Of a DNA stretch of 45,425 nt, positions 42,405 to 45,425 are shown piece after piece (the stretch's first letter is position 1; each line of letters opens with the position of its first letter). The stretch lies in the NCBI GenBank assembly GCA_944363615.1, contig CALVUQ010000013.1:1-45425 (forward strand), written 5' to 3'. A program made the position numbers and the translations under genes. Below the pieces are notes generated by a model that was not told where the DNA came from, did no database searches, and was given only the letters and a program-made list of their open reading frames with translations. This DNA comes from an uncultured Clostridia bacterium. GTDB lineage: Bacteria > Bacillota > Clostridia > Christensenellales > Pumilibacteraceae.

Positions 42405-42485
42405 CCATAAATACTGTATATTATGGGTGTATTAAAAAACACGCGGCTGCGGGCTGGCGACCGACGACGCAAAAAAGGAGTTAAA

Positions 42486-42956
42486 ATGAAAATCTGGATA
42501 CTTGCAGTTTTCAGACTGAGTGCGGAAACGGAGAAACAAATTTCCGACATCGAAGCAAGAATAGAGCGTATCGCGATAAATCCTTTCGGCGTGACGGTCA
42601 AGCAATATCGTCGGGTCCTGGAGTTGTCCGATATGCGCAGGCGTTTGAGCAATCTGGGCATTATGTACAACCTTCTGTTAAGCGAGCTTACGGAAGAGGA
42701 AGTGTTTTTTATTGCAAAATACGCTTACGGGTTAAGCGCAAACGAAATAGCGGTTTATACGGGATTAAAGGCGGGTGCGGCGTACAAACGCATCAACAAA
42801 GCGCTTAATAAGGCGGAAAAAATACTTAAAAACGCGGGGTACGACGGCGAGCGAATGGAAAAAGAATACGGCGAATTCCCTTGCGTGAAGTCCGTGCTGG
42901 CGATATTAAAAAGCAAAGCGAGAAAGTCGGACGAAACAAAACTGCGCGAGGCTTAA
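42486..42956 (+). CDS. Sigma-region-4-like small regulator, phage type
   Basis: A 156-residue cytoplasmic protein. Residues 1-66 are helical and charged. Residues 68-114 look like sigma-70 region 4 or LuxR-type helix-turn-helix: LTEEEVFFIAKYAYGLSANE, then AVYTGLKAGAAYKRINKALNKA. Proteins of this size and shape next to terminase genes are usually late-transcription activators (ArpU/RinA-like), or sometimes small terminase subunits; the sequence does not decide between them. AAGGAG is 6 bases before ATG; an upstream in-frame ATG at 42423 lacks a site. It lies 940 bases before the large terminase, separated by an opposite-strand gene. Confidence 0.65.
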   Translation: MKIWILAVFRLSAETEKQISDIEARIERIAINPFGVTVKQYRRVLELSDMRRRLSNLGIMYNLLLSELTEEEVFFIAKYAYGLSANEIAVYTGLKAGAAYKRINKALNKAEKILKNAGYDGERMEKEYGEFPCVKSVLAILKSKARKSDETKLREA

Positions 42957-43026
42957 CAAAGCGGCTTTACCGTATGACTTCAGGTAAGTTAAATCCGCAG
43001 GCGCAACATAAGCCGACAAGATCGGC

Positions 43027-43821
43027 CTATAAGTCGCTTTTGGTGCGGTCGTCGGGCTTTTTCCCCGGCGGCTGACGGAATAACAGATACATTATTACTA
43101 TCACGGGCAGGCACAGCGAAACTATTATGATAATTTCGCCCGTGCGGTCAAGCGTAAAATCTCCCGGATCTTTTTCGATTACGGGGGACGGGTTTTCCTC
43201 GTCTTCGGAGGGGGAATCTGCGGACTGCTGCTCTGCTTTTTCTATTACGTTGGGCGGAATGGGGTCGGCAACGACATACAAAGAGTAAACGTAGCCGCGC
43301 CTGATTTCGTCGCCGTCGGAAAACCTGACGTAGTACCACGCGTCGCCCAAAGCCGCAACTTGCGCCGATCCGCTGACCGTGCCGTAGTAATAGAGTTTAG
43401 TGCCTTCCGTCAGTTCTTTTATCACGTTATCGGCGGCGTGGTCGGGGGCGGAGCGTACGTTAATTTCCTGACCGTCGTTTGTAAGAGTCAAAGAATTGTT
43501 TTCGGCGTATTTGTACTTGGGCTCGTAATCCACCTTGACAACCTTGTCCGATTTTACGAATCCCGTAACGTCGAGATAACTTACCGAGAAGTATCCTTCG
43601 GTGTTTTCTTCGCCCAAAAGCACGACGAAATAGTCTTTGGGAAGAGAGGTGACGGCCTTGTAGCCTTCCGCAGAATTGGAATAAAGCGTCGCGCCGTCGG
43701 TAACTATGCCGTAAGTAAGGGCGGAGGCGTACGCTTTTTTGAGCGGTAAGGCTGAACCGACGCAGCATATCGATATTACGGCGACGCAAACGACCGCGCA
43801 AAACCTGACGAAAACTTTCAT
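43027..43821 (-). CDS. SH3-domain protein with signal peptide and C-terminal membrane anchor
   Basis: A 264-residue exported protein. A signal peptide (1 to about 32, AYA cleavage) is followed by a diverged SH3b-like segment (about 36-95) and a clear SH3b domain (about 117-188: INVRSAPDHAADNV, WYYVRF, GYVYSLYVV). A Glu/Pro/Ser-rich linker leads to one membrane segment (about 230-248) and a short basic tail, so the SH3 part faces outward. Bacterial SH3b domains often bind cell-wall peptides. It lies on the opposite strand between two phage-like genes; it could be a host gene beside the insertion or a cargo gene. The ribosome site is weak. No catalytic domain is present. Confidence 0.72.
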   Translation of the reverse strand: MKVFVRFCAVVCVAVISICCVGSALPLKKAYASALTYGIVTDGATLYSNSAEGYKAVTSLPKDYFVVLLGEENTEGYFSVSYLDVTGFVKSDKVVKVDYEPKYKYAENNSLTLTNDGQEINVRSAPDHAADNVIKELTEGTKLYYYGTVSGSAQVAALGDAWYYVRFSDGDEIRRGYVYSLYVVADPIPPNVIEKAEQQSADSPSEDEENPSPVIEKDPGDFTLDRTGEIIIIVSLCLPVIVIMYLLFRQPPGKKPDDRTKSDL

Positions 43822-43828
43822 GCTTTCA

Positions 43829-43856
43829 TTGTAAACGGTTGCATTGAGAATAAAAT
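43829..43856 (+). promoter_or_regulatory. Possible promoter of the terminase gene
   Basis: TTGTAA (43829-43834), 16 bases, TAAAAT (43851-43856), 40 bases before the ATG. It sits in the 74-base divergent gap and is only moderately convincing. Confidence 0.4.
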
Positions 43857-43895
43857 TACGATTTTGGGCGAAAAAGGCGGTTTTTTGGAGAAAAC

Positions 43896-45335
43896 ATGGA
43901 CGAAAGAGAGATTATCGAAAAAATCATGCAGCTGGAGCGGCGCGAAAAAACGCTTTGGCGGAACAATCGGATATTCCGCTACAACACGGGGGAAAAGGTT
44001 CACCGTAAGCAAATGGAATTTCATAAGTGCCTTAAGCGCAACCGTTGGGTGTTCGGGGGAAACCGTTCGGGAAAAACCGAGTGCGGCGCGGTGGAAACGG
44101 TCTGGCGGGCGCGCGGGATACACCCTTACCGAGAAAACCGCGACGGGGTTTTCGGTTGGGTGGTGTCGCCCACAAGAGAAGTGCAACGCGACGTCGCGCA
44201 AAGGAAGATACTTTATTATCTCAATCCCGAGTGGATAGAGGACGTCACCATGGTTTCGGGCAAAAGCGGCAACCCCGAAGGCGGAATAATAGACTATATT
44301 TCCGTAAAAAACGTTTTCGGCGGAATCAGCCGGATAGGGTTCAAAAGCTCGGAGATGGGCCGGGAGAAATTTCAGGGCGCCAGCCTGGATTTCGTCTGGT
44401 TCGACGAGGAGCCGCCCGAGGACGTGTACGACGAATGCCGCATGCGCGTGGTGGACAAGAAGGGCGACATTTACGGGACGATGACGCCGCTTAAGGGCAT
44501 AACCTTTATTTACAATCGCATTTTTCTCAACGAGCGCAACGACGAAAACGTATGGCACATCTTCATGGAATGGGCGGACAATCCTTACCTCGATCCCGCG
44601 GAAATAGAGTCCGTTTCCGCCGCCATGACCAAAGAGGAGCTGGACAGGCGCAGGTACGGGCGATTCGTTTCCTCCAAAGGGCTGGTGTATCCCGAGTTCG
44701 AAGAAAGCGTGCACGTAATTGCGCCTTTTTCCGTCCCCAAGGAGTGGTACGACAACATCTCCATAGACCCGGGGCTTAACAATCCGCTGTCCTGCCATTT
44801 TTACGCCACCGACGGCGACGGAACGGTTTATGTGATAGCCGAGCATTACGAGCAGGGCAAAAGCGTGGCGTATCACGCTAAGATGATAAAGGAGATTGCA
44901 AAACGGCTGGACTGGCACGGCGACGGCAAGGGCAGGATAAGCGCGCTTATAGACAGCGCGGCTTCGCAAAGGACGCTTTCTTCTTCAAAAAGCGTGGCGG
45001 AGCTTTTTTACGACGAGGGAATACTTGTGGACACTCGCGTCAACAAAGATCTTTTCAGCGGAATCAACCGCGTCAAAGAGTATTTAAAACCCGTTTCGGC
45101 ACCCGACAGACCGAGGTTATACATATTTTCGTGCTGCGTAAATCTTATCCGCGAAATAAAGGGTTACTGGTGGGGGGAGGGCGACGTACCCAAAAAGCGC
45201 GACGACCATGCCCTTGACGAATTGCGTTACTTCATAATGTCCCGTCCCGAGCCCTACGTCCCGCCGGTCGTAAAAAGCGAAATCGCTTTGGACAAGGAGC
45301 GGCTTATACGCAAGCTGCAAAGGAGAGGAAGGTGA
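43896..45335 (+). CDS. terL: Phage terminase large subunit
   Basis: A 479-residue DNA-packaging motor. The ATPase half has Walker A GGNRSGKT (54-61), Walker B with D170, E171 and E172 (VWFDEEPP) and the coupling motif GTMTPLKG near 200. The RNase H-like nuclease half has the acidic residues D291 (SIDPGLNNP), D353 (LIDSAA) and D436/D437 with D441 (RDDHALDELRY). All catalytic residues are present and the frame is intact, so the gene looks functional. GGAG lies 5 bases before the ATG. The next gene overlaps its stop. It suggests a prophage packaging module starting here and continuing past 45425. Confidence 0.93.
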   Translation: MDEREIIEKIMQLERREKTLWRNNRIFRYNTGEKVHRKQMEFHKCLKRNRWVFGGNRSGKTECGAVETVWRARGIHPYRENRDGVFGWVVSPTREVQRDVAQRKILYYLNPEWIEDVTMVSGKSGNPEGGIIDYISVKNVFGGISRIGFKSSEMGREKFQGASLDFVWFDEEPPEDVYDECRMRVVDKKGDIYGTMTPLKGITFIYNRIFLNERNDENVWHIFMEWADNPYLDPAEIESVSAAMTKEELDRRRYGRFVSSKGLVYPEFEESVHVIAPFSVPKEWYDNISIDPGLNNPLSCHFYATDGDGTVYVIAEHYEQGKSVAYHAKMIKEIAKRLDWHGDGKGRISALIDSAASQRTLSSSKSVAELFYDEGILVDTRVNKDLFSGINRVKEYLKPVSAPDRPRLYIFSCCVNLIREIKGYWWGEGDVPKKRDDHALDELRYFIMSRPEPYVPPVVKSEIALDKERLIRKLQRRGR

Positions 45336-45425
45336 AGCGCGGTAAAGACAAAAATTCCGTCGCGGGACTCAGGGAAAGGCTTGTCGCCGCCGTAAGGCGC
45401 AAGGCCGAAGGGTACGAAACGACCG
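45332..45425 (+). CDS. Start of a gene downstream of the terminase (partial)
   Basis: GTG at 45332 overlaps the terminase stop (GTGA), with AGGAG at 45321-45325 upstream. Thirty-one basic codons (MKRGKDKNSVAGLRERLVAA and on) run to the window edge without a stop. In phage genomes a portal protein often follows the large terminase, but these residues do not identify it. Confidence 0.55.
   Translation, partial: MKRGKDKNSVAGLRERLVAAVRRKAEGYETT

Larger units (their letters stand above)
41750..42485. other. Long AT-rich non-coding region before the phage-like genes
   Basis: A 736-base gap. It includes the icd terminator, a second bidirectional terminator (41968-42003), and then about 450 bases of unusually AT-rich DNA; 42121-42180 has 11 G or C in 60. 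A 6-bp inverted repeat lies at 42389-42404. I found no gene, tRNA or integrase site. Confidence 0.6.

Noticed and set aside
43818..44969. A 383-codon minus-strand frame opposite terL
   Set aside because: All terminase catalytic motifs are on the plus strand; the reverse frame shows no domain and no ribosome site.

Overview
The window reads as chromosome of an anaerobic Gram-positive bacterium of the Clostridia type, probably an uncultured gut lineage; the species cannot be fixed from sequence alone. The signs are a single-chain pyruvate:ferredoxin oxidoreductase, an oxygen-sensitive class III ribonucleotide reductase with its activase, GatCAB tRNA amidotransferase, LuxS, purine-rich AAGGAG ribosome sites and many promoters close to TTGACA-17-TATAAT. 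Coding DNA is of medium GC with a strong codon bias that leaves long empty antisense frames. I saw no rRNA, tRNA, CRISPR array or insertion sequence.

Layout. 1-1600: end of an unknown acidic-tailed protein and an M20 peptidase. 1929-4702: a three-gene ABC importer of the ABC_sub_bind/LivH-like type. 5032-6411: an orphan PfoR-like EIIC membrane protein. 6751-13465 (minus): PFOR, nrdG and nrdD; nrdD has two NrdR-box-like sites over its promoter and nrdG appears to start at ATT. 13673-16435: luxS, a ProB-like amino acid kinase and lgt. 16598-19748: gatCAB. 20156-25194: a GH2 glycosidase, ApgM and GlmS. 25347-27538: a small multidrug export family protein and glmM, divergent.

28060-37583 is an envelope region. 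Two tandem paralogous lipoproteins (minus) diverge from a surface-polysaccharide operon (plus): Wzz-like protein with a degenerate kinase domain, nucleotide-sugar dehydratase, UppP and an O-antigen ligase/polymerase. Both directions have perfect consensus promoters, and the lipoprotein leader can fold into two mutually exclusive structures, one terminator-like. A lipid-type glycosyltransferase, a Ddl with an unusual insertion and an isocitrate dehydrogenase follow. Together with GlmS, GlmM, Lgt, UppP and Ddl, much of the window serves cell envelope synthesis.

41810-45425 changes character: an AT-rich non-coding stretch, a sigma-region-4-like small regulator, an SH3-domain membrane protein on the opposite strand, a complete phage large terminase and the start of another gene. 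This is probably the left end of a prophage or phage-derived island that continues beyond the window. The best candidates for undescribed biology are the lipoprotein/polysaccharide divergon with its leader RNA, the Wzz-pseudokinase fusion and this phage-derived edge.
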